This document shows, piece by piece, positions 1-10,634 of a stretch of DNA of 36,615 nucleotides. This stretch comes from Desulfuromonadaceae bacterium (lineage in GTDB: Bacteria > Desulfobacterota > Desulfuromonadia > Geobacterales > Pseudopelobacteraceae). The stretch lies in NCBI GenBank assembly GCA_028688955.1, contig JAQTXD010000030.1, positions 1 to 36,615 on the forward strand, read 5' to 3'. A model generated the notes under the pieces. It had not been told where the DNA came from, searched no databases, and worked only from the letters and a program-made list of their open reading frames with translations. Position 1 is the stretch's first letter; each line of letters starts with the position of its first letter. The position numbers and the translations under genes are program-made.

Positions 1-205
1 CCGTGATGACGTTGTCACCCTTTTTCATTGAATCAAGAAGGGCCTTATGCTCTTTGGCCTTTTTCTGTTGTGGACGGATAAGCAGAAAATAAAATATAGC
101 AAACATGAATACCAGCGGTATTACCTGCTGAAAAGCTGCCATTCCACCTCCAGCGGCTCCTGCTCCACCCGGAGCACCTCCCATCGCAAACGCCAATCCA
201 AACAT
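1..205 (-). CDS. yajC: Preprotein translocase subunit YajC (partial, 3' end outside window)
   Basis: Translating the minus strand from the ATG at 205 gives a short Gly/Ala-rich N-terminus, one transmembrane helix (VIPLVFMFAIFYFLLI) and then the family hallmark RPQQKKAKEHKALL, followed by the start of the conserved GD.V.T segment. YajC is a single-span inner-membrane protein that associates with SecDF and supports SecYEG-dependent export. A strong Shine-Dalgarno (AGAGGAGGAT) sits just upstream of the ATG, so the start is secure. It lies 33 nt after tgt on the same strand, the common tgt-yajC-secDF order, so secD probably follows outside the window. About 68 codons are visible. Confidence 0.93.
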   Translation of the reverse strand, partial: MFGLAFAMGGAPGGAGAAGGGMAAFQQVIPLVFMFAIFYFLLIRPQQKKAKEHKALLDSMKKGDNVIT

Positions 206-238
206 CAGTTATCCTCCTCTTTCAGTTTATTGCCTCTG

Positions 239-2382
<2,144 letters not shown>

Positions 2383-2393
2383 TACATCCACAT

Positions 2394-3575
2394 TCAACGA
2401 ATATCAGAGAGCTTTTTCAACTCGGTACCGGGGTAATAATAGGAAAGTATCTCTTCAAATCCAAAACCATCCAGTGCTCGCTGCTTTGCACCCCATTGGC
2501 AGAGGCCGACACCATGTCCGTTCCCGCTCCCGGAAAAACTGACTTCACCTTTTAGTGTCTTCATAGTAAAGCGGGTACTCTTAATTACTCCGTATCCCAT
2601 GGCTTTGCGGAACTGCTCCCCGCTTATAGCCACCCCGCCCCTGGGCGTCAGTACGGTAATCTGTTTCAGGCGACCACGCGAATTTGTCGCACCCGGTTTA
2701 ATGTCATACACCCCTGAAAGCTTATGACCGGCCGCCCGCAGACGTTCTTCAATCTCTTTCAGTGATGCCTTGTATTCCCAGAGTGCGGCTGTCGGTGATG
2801 TGAGGCAGTACTGGCAGTCAACACCTTTCAAGTATGGTAACGAAGCTCCCCAGATGTTTTCAGAAGCTTCCGTATGCCCACCGCAACTGGAATGATAAAA
2901 TGCCTGAATTATATTCCCGCCGAATGTAAGCACTTCACCCGCCGTTTCAAGAACCGCACGACGGGCTCGACTGTCTTCAATAAGACACCCTTCATATACC
3001 TGATCGATAACTGATGATTCCAGATGATACGGGGAGGAAATGCGGGCTATTTTCCTGTTTATTGCGTATGTCCTGGCTATAATTGCCTGGGCTTTTACAG
3101 CTTCAATCGGCCATGCAGAAGAGATTTCACAATTTATCAACCCAACCAGATATTCCTCGAGAGGTAACTGGTTTATTACCTGAATCCCCTTATCCGCTAC
3201 TGATAGTTCTGCAAGTCCACGGTAGGGCTTATTATTAATATATACGGCAGAAGAAGCAGAAAATGAAAGGCGACGGAACATTTTCCCCGCCACCAGCAAT
3301 GAATCTTTTATCGGCGTCACCGTAACGGGAAAAGACATGACAAGGGCTTCGCCTGCTTCATTTGTTACAAGAAGCCCGTCACCGGCAACCGTCACTTCAG
3401 GAGCAGATTTAACTATGGCAATCCGGATTGTTTCATCCAGAGTTGCTGCGTATGTCCCGCTCTTTTCCGGCCACAGAAAAATGGCTGTTACCATCACAAG
3501 AAGGACACATATGATCATACGATACAATGGCTGCAAAACCTGACGATAGAACCACACAATAGCGTATTGTGTCAA
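2394..3575 (-). CDS. SpoIID/LytB-domain protein, membrane anchored
   Basis: The protein has an N-terminal hydrophobic anchor (ICVLLVMVTAIFLW), a beta-rich middle part, and a C-terminal SpoIID/LytB domain. Recognisable SpoIID/LytB segments are LPLEEYLVGL, the EAVKAQAIIARTYA block, FYHSSCGGHTE, and GNGHGVGLCQWGAK. SpoIID proteins are lytic transglycosylases acting on denuded glycan strands; LytB homologues enhance amidases. In this apparently non-sporulating lineage the likely role is peptidoglycan remodelling outside the membrane. The longest frame begins with TTG at 3575 without a clear Shine-Dalgarno; the ATG at 3518, just before the anchor, is an equally possible start. It is the first gene of the spoIID-queA-tgt-yajC operon, and its stop abuts queA. 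Confidence 0.88.
   Translation of the reverse strand: MTQYAIVWFYRQVLQPLYRMIICVLLVMVTAIFLWPEKSGTYAATLDETIRIAIVKSAPEVTVAGDGLLVTNEAGEALVMSFPVTVTPIKDSLLVAGKMFRRLSFSASSAVYINNKPYRGLAELSVADKGIQVINQLPLEEYLVGLINCEISSAWPIEAVKAQAIIARTYAINRKIARISSPYHLESSVIDQVYEGCLIEDSRARRAVLETAGEVLTFGGNIIQAFYHSSCGGHTEASENIWGASLPYLKGVDCQYCLTSPTAALWEYKASLKEIEERLRAAGHKLSGVYDIKPGATNSRGRLKQITVLTPRGGVAISGEQFRKAMGYGVIKSTRFTMKTLKGEVSFSGSGNGHGVGLCQWGAKQRALDGFGFEEILSYYYPGTELKKLSDIR
3554..3572. promoter_or_regulatory. Palindrome ACACAATA-gcg-TATTGTGT
   Basis: A perfect 8+8 bp inverted repeat with a 3-nt centre lies at the very 5' edge of the spoIID-like frame. It looks like a dimeric repressor site. If it is an operator, the spoIID start should be the downstream ATG at 3518 rather than the TTG that overlaps it. 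Function is inferred from symmetry only. Confidence 0.35.
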
Positions 3576-3615
3576 TTTTTTTTGATGGCCGGTATTTTAA
3601 TGTAATGAAGAACAC

Positions 3616-3635
3616 GAATTGTTATTGCACAATTC
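3616..3635. promoter_or_regulatory. Inverted repeat GAATTGT-tattgc-ACAATTC
   Basis: A perfect 7+7 bp inverted repeat with a 6-nt spacer sits in the 176-nt region between the divergent spoIID-like and dppD-type genes. Together with the palindrome at 3554-3572, which shares the ACAAT half-site core, it may be an operator for a regulator controlling one or both directions. No strong sigma-70 hexamers were identified with confidence. Confidence 0.35.
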
Positions 3636-3751
3636 AGCATCATTACTGTAAGTTCTCACCGGTACGCTCGCAAACAATAAAACGTGCTAATAGTTTGTTA
3701 TTACTGTGAAGAATATTTTTTAACGGCACTGGTACATCTGGATGTATTTCT

Positions 3752-4714
3752 ATGACTGAACTGCTTACAGTACATAACCTGCATATCTCTTTTCCAACAG
3801 AAACATCTGTCTTTCACGCCGTGCGCGGAATATCCCTATCTCTTTCGCCCGGTTCCGTACTTGCTCTCGTTGGCGAGTCCGGGTCAGGAAAGACTATGAC
3901 AGCCATATCCCTCATGCGGCTCGTCCCCCCTCCCGGATACATACGCGAAGGGGAAATCGTTTTCGAAGGGCAGAATCTGTTAAAGCTTCATGAAGACGAA
4001 CTGCGAAGAGTCCGTGGTCGCCGCATTTCAATGGTCTTTCAGGAACCGATGACATCTCTGAATCCGGTGTTACGCATTGCTGATCAGATATGTGAACCGC
4101 TCAAACTGCATTTGGATATGAATCGGAAAACGGCTCATGAGCGCGCGACCGAACTGCTGACAAATGTCGGGATTTCTTCTGCTGCTGAGCGGATGCGTGA
4201 TTATCCGCACCAGTTGAGCGGCGGTATGCGGCAGCGGGTCATGATAGCAATGGCCCTTGCATGTCAGCCATCACTTTTGATTGCTGACGAGCCGACCACA
4301 GCATTGGACGTTACCATTCAGGCCCAGATTCTGGAACTACTCGATGCTCAGAGAAAATCAAGCGGATTATCGATACTGCTCATTACCCATGATCTGGGAA
4401 TTGTAGCCGAGCGCGCAGACCACACCGCTGTCATGTACGCCGGACAGATTGTTGAGTCTGCACCCACCCGCACTCTCCTTACCTCGCCACGGCACCCGTA
4501 CACACAGGCACTTATGGCGTCTCTCCCCCAATTTGCCGAGCCGGGAAAACCGTTATCAACCCTGAAAGGGCAGCTGAGCAGAGGAGCATCTTCGGAGGTC
4601 GGCTGCAGTTTTGCGGAACGCTGCCCCCTTGCGGAAGCCGCATGTCGCACTGAAACACAGTCGCTCCTGAAGATTGCCCCGTCACACGAACTACGATGCT
4701 GGAAGTGTTCATGA
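3752..4714 (+). CDS. Oligopeptide/dipeptide ABC transporter ATPase, OppD/DppD type
   Basis: This 320-residue cytoplasmic ATPase would energise an oligopeptide- or dipeptide-type importer. It has Walker A GESGSGKT (41-48), the Q-loop at about 97, the ABC signature LSGGMRQ (155-161), and Walker B with DEPTTALD (about 176-186). It also carries the C-terminal OppD/DppD extension with cysteines in CSFAERCPLAEAAC and at 316/319. In some OppD proteins these cysteines bind an Fe-S cluster. A weak Shine-Dalgarno (GGATG) precedes the ATG. It overlaps the next ATPase by 4 nt. No permease or binding protein is adjacent, so the substrate cannot be assigned. Confidence 0.93.
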   Translation: MTELLTVHNLHISFPTETSVFHAVRGISLSLSPGSVLALVGESGSGKTMTAISLMRLVPPPGYIREGEIVFEGQNLLKLHEDELRRVRGRRISMVFQEPMTSLNPVLRIADQICEPLKLHLDMNRKTAHERATELLTNVGISSAAERMRDYPHQLSGGMRQRVMIAMALACQPSLLIADEPTTALDVTIQAQILELLDAQRKSSGLSILLITHDLGIVAERADHTAVMYAGQIVESAPTRTLLTSPRHPYTQALMASLPQFAEPGKPLSTLKGQLSRGASSEVGCSFAERCPLAEAACRTETQSLLKIAPSHELRCWKCS

Positions 4715-5685
4715 AACCGTCTGTTCTGCTCAGTGCAGTTGACCTGCATAAAACGTTCAAGATATCGACACACACCCGTTCAACACGGGTTCTCACCGCA
4801 CTTGATCATGTTTCCCTGCAACTGGCAACCGGTGAAACCTTAGGAATAGCTGGTGAATCAGGGTGCGGAAAATCAACCCTGGCAAAGGTAATGGCCGGTC
4901 TCTTAGCGCCAGATTCCGGCAACGTACTCTACAAAGGAACAAACCTGAACCAGATCGGAAAAGAGGATTGGAAGGTCTTTCGCCGTAAAACCCAGATGAT
5001 ATTTCAGGATCCGTTTTCTTCACTGAACCCGCGTATGCGGGTTGGCGACAGCATGGCGGAGCCTCTCAAAATTGCCGGTTTATCCGTTCATCAGCAACGA
5101 TCGGAACTCGGCCGGATTATGACCGCAGTTGGATTGCCAACTGATGTGGCAGATCGTTTTCCTGACGAATTTTCCGGGGGGCAGCGCCAGAGAATCGGGA
5201 TAGCGCGGGCCTTGGCCGCTGCTCCTGATATTTTGATTGCCGATGAACCGGTGTCATCTCTCGACATTTCGATTCAGGCGCAGATAATCAACATACTGCT
5301 ACAGATGAAAACAGAGTTCTCGCTCTCAATGATGATTGTTTCACACAACCTCCTTGTGCTGCGTCATATCTGTGACCGTATTATCATCATGTATCTAGGA
5401 GCTGTTGTTGAGAGTGGACCTGCTTCAGAAGTATTCAGTCGGTGCCGGCATCCATACACCGAGGCCCTCATCGCGGCAATTCCCGGATTTCAGACGTCAA
5501 CAGAAGCTAAAAATAAGCTGCTGCAGGATGACCTGCCATCCGCCCTGTCAATTCCATTCGGCTGCCGGTTCCATCCTCGCTGTCGACATGCGATCGAGCG
5601 CTGTCGTCAGGAGGTCCCCGAAAGCGAGGAACACGCACATGGTCATTCAGCTGCCTGCCACCTCAGCAGCCACCTTTACGGGTAG
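4711..5685 (+). CDS. Oligopeptide/dipeptide ABC transporter ATPase, OppF/DppF type
   Basis: This is the second ATPase of the OppD/OppF-type heterodimer, 324 residues from the ATG at 4711. It contains Walker A GESGCGKS, the Q-loop in MIFQDPFSSLNPRM, the signature FSGGQRQRIGIARAL, and Walker B ILIADEPVSSLD. A C-terminal Cys/His tail (CRFHPRCRHAIERC) is typical of the family. I chose 4711 over the in-frame ATG at 4696 because 4711 has GGAAG at good spacing and makes the ATGA overlap with the preceding stop. The gene is followed by a 101-nt gap and the ArsR-type regulator. As with its partner, no permeases are nearby. Confidence 0.93.
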   Translation: MKPSVLLSAVDLHKTFKISTHTRSTRVLTALDHVSLQLATGETLGIAGESGCGKSTLAKVMAGLLAPDSGNVLYKGTNLNQIGKEDWKVFRRKTQMIFQDPFSSLNPRMRVGDSMAEPLKIAGLSVHQQRSELGRIMTAVGLPTDVADRFPDEFSGGQRQRIGIARALAAAPDILIADEPVSSLDISIQAQIINILLQMKTEFSLSMMIVSHNLLVLRHICDRIIIMYLGAVVESGPASEVFSRCRHPYTEALIAAIPGFQTSTEAKNKLLQDDLPSALSIPFGCRFHPRCRHAIERCRQEVPESEEHAHGHSAACHLSSHLYG

Positions 5686-5728
5686 TAAACAATTTGAACC
5701 ATACCCGGCACAAAAACACAGTTTTAGA

Positions 5729-5757
5729 TTGACTCGCTTATATTCCATATATATGAT
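5729..5757 (+). promoter_or_regulatory. Sigma-70-type promoter of the ArsR-family gene, overlapping a palindrome
   Basis: TTGACT (5729-5734) and TATGAT (5752-5757) are separated by 17 nt, close to the housekeeping consensus. The palindrome CATATATATG overlaps the -10 region, and ArsR-family repressors commonly bind AT-rich dyads over their own promoter. Autoregulation is therefore likely but inferred. Confidence 0.6.
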
Positions 5758-5786
5758 AATAGAAAATTTTTACGGGAGCCTGAGTC

Positions 5787-6059
5787 ATGGCCTTTGATAA
5801 AGAAAAAAAATTCACCTCAGAAGCAGACGTTTTAAAGGTGCTTGGCCACCCGATCCGCCTTAAAATTGTTGCGGGTCTCTGTACACGGGAGTGTAACGTA
5901 AAGCATATCTGGGAGTGTCTCGGATTGCCGCAGGCAACAGTTTCCCAGCATCTGGCACTTCTTAAGAATAAGGGAATAATCGACGGTAAACGTGAGGGCG
6001 TGGAAGTTCATTACAGTGTCATCAACGAATTGGCAAAAAAAATAATTCTCTCTTTATAG
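5787..6059 (+). CDS. ArsR-family winged-helix transcriptional regulator
   Basis: This 90-residue protein is almost entirely an ArsR-type winged helix. It has the N-terminal LGHPIRLKIVAGL helix, the recognition helix LPQATVSQHLALLKNKGII, and the wing KREGVEVHYSVI. Three cysteines, C32, C36 and C44, surround the third helix (CTRECNVKHIWEC). This differs from the classical ELCVCDL arsenic/cadmium site, so the ligand cannot be read off; a metal or a thiol/redox signal are both possible. GGGAG precedes the ATG at suitable spacing, and a good promoter lies 30 nt further upstream. It converges with bioC, only 15 nt away. Confidence 0.88.
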   Translation: MAFDKEKKFTSEADVLKVLGHPIRLKIVAGLCTRECNVKHIWECLGLPQATVSQHLALLKNKGIIDGKREGVEVHYSVINELAKKIILSL

Positions 6060-6074
6060 AACGAATAATCTCTG

Positions 6075-6911
6075 TCACCCGCTGGTCCGCATCTTTTTTT
6101 GCGCGGACATATAGAGGACCTTATACGTGGCGGGGATCTGGTTCTTCTCCCCATACCGAGCCTGATACAATCGCGAGGTTTCCTGCAATATCCCCCTCCA
6201 GCCAAGACCGTTTCCCGCCCCCTTCGACACAGAACCGGCGCCGATGTTTTTTATTGATCGCAGCAATGCGTGCAGATTTTCGTACCAGTCTACTTCTGTT
6301 TCGACCGTGATGACTATCTTCTCGAAATTAATTTTGCCGGCAATTGTTTTTACCTCTTCTACGGTATGAAAATCATGCAGTCGAGACACCCGTTGCCCGC
6401 TGTCTCCGCATAATCCTTCAACCGCATCTCTGAAACAGCTGTGCAGTTCCCCCAATGTTCCCTCACAAAAAAAGGCCAGGCTGATGTCCCCGCCCGGGCG
6501 GACAACCCGGTTCATTTCATGCAGGGCAGCGGCTAAATTATTTACCCACTGCAATGCAGACGCTGACACCGCTAGATCAAAACTGTCGTTTCTGAACGGA
6601 AGACATTCTGCGTTCCCGACAGCAACGCGGCAGGATGCTCCCAATTTTTGCGCTGCCCGCACACACATATTGTGAGCAACGTCAATCCCTGTCAGGCTGG
6701 CAGAGTTGTAGTGCGCTTTCAATCGTTCGAGAAGTGCTCCCGTACCGGTACCGACATCAAGAATATGCTCCGGTTGTTGGTTCAGATGCAGGGCAATTGC
6801 ATCGGCAAGATTAGCCACAACACGTTTTTGCACGAGGATATGATGGTCATATTCATCAGCACTGTGATGAAACGCGGCTGCAATCCTGCTGACCTCAGGC
6901 ATTTTGTTCAC
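6075..6911 (-). CDS. bioC: Malonyl-ACP O-methyltransferase
   Basis: BioC methylates malonyl-ACP with SAM, masking the carboxylate so that the fatty-acid enzymes can build the pimeloyl chain of biotin. The 278-residue product starts like the family (RIAAAFHHSADEYDHH..VQ). It has SAM motif I ILDVGTGTGALLERL (about 50-64), motif II LTGIDVAHNMC, and the AVSASALQWVNN segment typical of BioC. The start is a GTG at 6911 with a strong AAGGAG five nt upstream; an ATG three codons later is worse placed. It overlaps the end of the upstream BioH-like gene by 17 nt, and bioF precedes that, so the trio forms a biotin unit. Confidence 0.92.
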   Translation of the reverse strand: MNKMPEVSRIAAAFHHSADEYDHHILVQKRVVANLADAIALHLNQQPEHILDVGTGTGALLERLKAHYNSASLTGIDVAHNMCVRAAQKLGASCRVAVGNAECLPFRNDSFDLAVSASALQWVNNLAAALHEMNRVVRPGGDISLAFFCEGTLGELHSCFRDAVEGLCGDSGQRVSRLHDFHTVEEVKTIAGKINFEKIVITVETEVDWYENLHALLRSIKNIGAGSVSKGAGNGLGWRGILQETSRLYQARYGEKNQIPATYKVLYMSAQKKMRTSG

Positions 6912-7722
6912 AGAGTCTCCTTGTAAAACGTATAAGTTCGGTATTGAATCGGTTACTGCGTGTCATAAAAGGCATATGTCCACAGTTCCGATACACCGAC
7001 TGTTCAGCCCCGGAAATATGCAGTTTCAGATACAGTGATGCCTCTGGCAGACAGACTCGATCCTTTTCACCATTTACAATCAGTGTCGGAACAGAAACAG
7101 TGGGCAACAACTCACGCATATCTGTCGCGACAAGCGTATCAAGGGCATCAACGACAGTGGAGGATTCCGGCAGCGGCAGCGTCGATAGCAGCTGTTGAAT
7201 TTCCATCGCACCGTCAGCATCAGTTATTTCACCGTCTGCTACCAACCGGGTATGGAAGCCTTCAAGTGCCCGCTTCACATTTCGCTGCACCTTGAGGCGC
7301 ATCCCATGTGCCTCATTGGCGGCAAGGCCATACGGAAAACCGGCACCTGCTGTGAAACGGGGAGTCGCAGAGACCAGCACCATACCGGCCACCTTTCCCG
7401 GGAACCCGGCGGAAACTTGTAGAGCTATTTGTCCACCCATTGACCAGCCTACCAGAACAGCCTTCGAAATATTCAGCCGATCGAGCAGATCAATTAAATC
7501 AGTGGCAAATGTACCGAAATCCTGTCCTCCGGAAATTCCTGCTGAACGACCATGACCACGAAGATCCGGTGCTACAAGGTGCATTGAGGCAGGAAGATCC
7601 TTGAACTGGTATTTCCAGACGGCCGACGACATACACCAGCCGTGGATAAGCACAACCGGAGTACCCGCCCCCTGTTCTTCATACCACAGCTGCTCTCCCA
7701 CGCGATTTTCATACCACGGCAT
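6895..7722 (-). CDS. bioH: Alpha/beta hydrolase, probable pimeloyl-ACP methyl ester esterase (BioH-like)
   Basis: BioH removes the methyl group added by BioC once pimeloyl-ACP is made. The 275-residue protein has an alpha/beta hydrolase fold: oxyanion-hole HGWC (27-30), nucleophile elbow GWSMGG with Ser94, an acidic residue in VNGEKDRV, and His249 in NCGHMPFM. The start ATG shares one base with the bioF stop (TGATG), and its 3' end overlaps bioC. The function is assigned from the triad plus its position between bioF and bioC, since alpha/beta hydrolases alone are not specific. The symbol is therefore tentative. Confidence 0.85.
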   Translation of the reverse strand: MPWYENRVGEQLWYEEQGAGTPVVLIHGWCMSSAVWKYQFKDLPASMHLVAPDLRGHGRSAGISGGQDFGTFATDLIDLLDRLNISKAVLVGWSMGGQIALQVSAGFPGKVAGMVLVSATPRFTAGAGFPYGLAANEAHGMRLKVQRNVKRALEGFHTRLVADGEITDADGAMEIQQLLSTLPLPESSTVVDALDTLVATDMRELLPTVSVPTLIVNGEKDRVCLPEASLYLKLHISGAEQSVYRNCGHMPFMTRSNRFNTELIRFTRRLCEQNA

Positions 7723-8906
7723 CAGATAACCCCGAGCCGCCTGCCTATCCGGCAGATCGTACTGATAGCGTCGGCAAGGTCGGTCCGGGTATGTGTTGCC
7801 ATCAGCGTAAAGCGGAGACGACTGGTGCCGACCGGGACTGTTGGAGGACGAATCCCCTGGGCAAAGATACCCTCTGCCAGCAACGCTTCTGAAAATTGCA
7901 TCGTTGAGCCCGCTGAACCAACCAGAATCGGCACAATCTGGGTCGAGCCGTCAGGAATGCTGAAACCGGCAGCTGCCAGACCACTTCTGAAAAAGGCAGC
8001 ATTGCCGGATAATTGTTCGCGCAGTCGGTCCCCTTCCTCACCCTGGACCAGTTCAACAGCGGCACGAGAAGCCGCCAGCACTGCGGGCGGCAGTGACGTT
8101 GAAAAAATAAAACTGCGGGCGCGATTGATCAAAAGTTCGCGCAATTCGGCGGAAACTGCAGCATAAGCACCAAAACTCCCCAGTGCCTTGCCAAATGTCC
8201 CCATCTGAACGTCAACGCCCCCCCCGACGCCAAGTAATTCGGCACTCCCCCTCCCCTCAGCACCGAGGACACCGCAGCCATGGGCATCATCGACCATTAG
8301 CAATGCCCCGAAGGTACGTTTACATTCGACAAGTTCTGCCAAAGGGGCAATATCACCATCCATGCTGAAGACGCCATCGCTGACAATCAGACAGCGGCCG
8401 CTTCCTTCTCCTCCGGCATGTTTCTCCATAAGCGCAGCAAGCGCACGATGATCATTATGGGGATAGCGTACCAGACGTGCTCCGGAGAGCAGAATGCCGT
8501 CAACGATACTGGCATGGTTGAGCCGGTCAGAAAAGACAATATCCCCCCGCCCCACCAAAGCCGGAATTATTCCAGTGTTAGCAGCATGTCCGCTGTTGAA
8601 GACAAGAGCCGCTTCCGTTTTTTTAAAGGACGCAACCGTCCGCTCCAATCCCTCGTGAAGATCCATAGTACCGGAGACCAGCCGGGAGGCTCCACTCGAT
8701 GTCCCATAGCGCTGAATTGCCGCTATTGAAGCGGCTGCCAGAACGGGATGATCAGCCAGACCGAGATAATTATTAGAGCAGAGCAACAGTACCTCGTGCC
8801 CGTTGCACATCACACGATCCGCTTGTCGGCCACTGATAGTTCTGGTACTCCGCAGCAGCCCACGGTTTGTTATCTCTGTAAGTTCGTTTTGTATTGTTCT
8901 CTGCAT
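7722..8906 (-). CDS. bioF: 8-amino-7-oxononanoate synthase
   Basis: BioF is a PLP enzyme that condenses pimeloyl-ACP (or -CoA) with L-alanine to give 8-amino-7-oxononanoate. The sequence shows the family segments [25 protein letters not shown], and the PLP ring-stacking HAAN region. It also has [10 protein letters not shown] and the Schiff-base lysine in [14 protein letters not shown] (Lys240 from this start). The ATG at 8906 is preferred; the frame extends to an ATG at 8936, but its Shine-Dalgarno-like GCGGGG is too close. The product is then 394 residues, a normal length. It heads the biotin genes and follows manC after a 77-nt gap on the same strand. Confidence 0.94.
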   Translation of the reverse strand: MQRTIQNELTEITNRGLLRSTRTISGRQADRVMCNGHEVLLLCSNNYLGLADHPVLAAASIAAIQRYGTSSGASRLVSGTMDLHEGLERTVASFKKTEAALVFNSGHAANTGIIPALVGRGDIVFSDRLNHASIVDGILLSGARLVRYPHNDHRALAALMEKHAGGEGSGRCLIVSDGVFSMDGDIAPLAELVECKRTFGALLMVDDAHGCGVLGAEGRGSAELLGVGGGVDVQMGTFGKALGSFGAYAAVSAELRELLINRARSFIFSTSLPPAVLAASRAAVELVQGEEGDRLREQLSGNAAFFRSGLAAAGFSIPDGSTQIVPILVGSAGSTMQFSEALLAEGIFAQGIRPPTVPVGTSRLRFTLMATHTRTDLADAISTICRIGRRLGVI

Positions 8907-8983
8907 AATCCACTCTTTTTCAATGGTTAACCGCATCCCCGCCTATGGTTGACAACTACACTAAAAAAAAGCAGACCATGCAC

Positions 8984-10072
8984 CTACAGGTACATCGTCT
9001 GCCCGGCAGTACCCAACTGTTCAACCACTTTTTTCACATCCTGGCACCGTTCACGGTCACAGACCAGAATTGCATCAGGAGTGGATACGATGACGATGTT
9101 ATGAACACCAACCGTAGCAACCATTCTGCCGTCGGCATAAATCAGGCAATCGGAAGAATCGACGTTCATATGCCCGGCTGCATTGATACACACCGTCCCA
9201 TTGATGTCCGGCTCTACCACCTCAGGCAATGCACTCCAGCTCCCGACATCACTCCACCCCATCTCAACCGGCACCATCTGAACTTTTGATGACTTTTCCA
9301 TAATCCCGTAATCAATGGAAATGCCCTCAATATCCTCATACAGAGCACCAATCTGCGCATGCAGGGCGGCAGTATCCGATGCACCTCCCGCGGAGAGCAG
9401 CGGCAGAAGTTTCCCGTACAGAACCGGCAAAAACGTTTTCATCTCGTCAAGAACCGTGTCTGCCCGCCAGATAAACATGCCGCTGTTCCAAAAAAAGTTC
9501 CCTGCATCAAGATAGCGTACTGCTTCAGCCAGAGGTGGTTTTTCAACAAACCGTGCTACCGGAAAGGGCCCCCGGGAATCGGCTTCAGTGAGCTGATCCA
9601 TACCGGCTTCAATATAGCCATAGCCGGTTTCTGGGCGTGACGGCATAATACCGAGCGTGACCAGAAATCCTTTGCTCGCGCTCTCCCCTGCAAAGACCAG
9701 AGTATCCCGCAAAGACTGTTCGTTCTTGATGAAGTGGTCGGCAGGGAGCACAACCATAACCCCTGACGGGTCTTGAGAAGCAATGAGCGCAGCTGCCAAG
9801 CCGATGGCCGGTGCGGTATTCCGGCCAACGGGTTCTGCGATGACGTCAATGGCAACAGAGTCATACTGTCGCATCTGACGCCCGGTTTCATCAGCCTGCA
9901 GGTGATTGGTTATAATCAGAATCCGCTTCGGCTGAAGCGGCAATACACGCTCAACTGTCCGCTGCAACATGCTGCGGTCTCCGGTGATCGAAATCAGCTG
10001 CTTAGGGCGCGCAACCCGCGAAAGAGGCCAGAATCTGGTTCCTGAACCACCGGCGAGAATAACGACATACAT
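8984..10072 (-). CDS. manC: Mannose-1-phosphate guanylyltransferase (short form)
   Basis: This enzyme makes GDP-mannose from mannose-1-phosphate and GTP for surface polysaccharides. The 362-residue protein opens with the nucleotidyltransferase signature MYVVILAGGSGTRFWPLSR..PKQ. It also contains ITNHLQADE, EPVGRNTAPAIGLAA, VLPADHFI, FVEKP, FFWNSGMFIWRA, IDYGIMEKS and WSDVGSWSAL, all classical for the family. It lacks the C-terminal phosphomannose isomerase domain of bifunctional ManC/AlgA enzymes. That function may be supplied by the separate cupin at 10609-10977 in the same operon. It begins 13 nt after the lipoprotein gene. Confidence 0.94.
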   Translation of the reverse strand: MYVVILAGGSGTRFWPLSRVARPKQLISITGDRSMLQRTVERVLPLQPKRILIITNHLQADETGRQMRQYDSVAIDVIAEPVGRNTAPAIGLAAALIASQDPSGVMVVLPADHFIKNEQSLRDTLVFAGESASKGFLVTLGIMPSRPETGYGYIEAGMDQLTEADSRGPFPVARFVEKPPLAEAVRYLDAGNFFWNSGMFIWRADTVLDEMKTFLPVLYGKLLPLLSAGGASDTAALHAQIGALYEDIEGISIDYGIMEKSSKVQMVPVEMGWSDVGSWSALPEVVEPDINGTVCINAAGHMNVDSSDCLIYADGRMVATVGVHNIVIVSTPDAILVCDRERCQDVKKVVEQLGTAGQTMYL

Positions 10073-10085
10073 TTGATGTCCTCCG

Positions 10086-10634
10086 TTACTTGTATTGAAT
10101 CCTGTAAATAAAATCCCCTACTTCGCGTCCAAGATCGCTGAATGAGTCTGTTGTGTCAAGGACATCCCAGAGGGTCTGACGGAAAGAGGCGACCTCTTGA
10201 CCACTCTCACCATCGATCAAGCTGACCAAAACAGTAATTTTAAATCGCCCCAGGCGGACGAATCTCCCCGTAAGCAGCAGTGTTGAAGCATCCGGCGTAC
10301 CGTTACGGGAAATATTTTTGTAGATGTCGTGGGACCTGACAGCACGTTCAATATGATCTGACAGTTCTCCCGGCAGCTTTGAATAATGGAGTTCACGACC
10401 GCTCAATCCTGCATCAGGGGCATCTGAATACAGTTCACGTTTGAGCTCCAGATCCCGGATTATCAGTGTCGTGTAGCGGTACATCGGCTTCGGATTTGTT
10501 ACGGTTTCCTCTTCAATAACAGTAGTCGAAGAAGCAGCGCACCCCGCACAGAACGCCAGCAGACAGATACAGAAAAGGGCCCGCAGCGTACACCCGAATG
10601 ACCGTTTGCTACTCAACGGCAGTGGCACTTTCAC
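10086..10634 (-). CDS. Putative outer-surface lipoprotein, DUF4410-like
   Basis: A signal-peptide-like stretch (TLRALFCICLLAFCAGC) ends in a cysteine followed by AASSTT, consistent with a lipoprotein although position -3 is Cys rather than the usual Leu/Ala/Ser. The mature part of about 150 residues has the pattern LLLTGRFVRLG.....LVSLIDGESGQEVA, reminiscent of DUF4410-type lipoproteins; that match is from memory and weak. The frame is open far upstream inside the cupin gene, but the real start must lie near the signal peptide. Candidates are GTG at 10634 or 10628 and TTG at 10616, overlapping the cupin stop. Position among sugar-nucleotide genes suggests a role in the cell envelope, otherwise unknown. 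Confidence 0.7.
   Translation of the reverse strand: MKVPLPLSSKRSFGCTLRALFCICLLAFCAGCAASSTTVIEEETVTNPKPMYRYTTLIIRDLELKRELYSDAPDAGLSGRELHYSKLPGELSDHIERAVRSHDIYKNISRNGTPDASTLLLTGRFVRLGRFKITVLVSLIDGESGQEVASFRQTLWDVLDTTDSFSDLGREVGDFIYRIQYK

Noticed and set aside
7642-8166. 174-codon plus-strand open frame
   Set aside because: Fully antisense to bioF and the start of the BioH-like gene; composition reflects the opposite strand.
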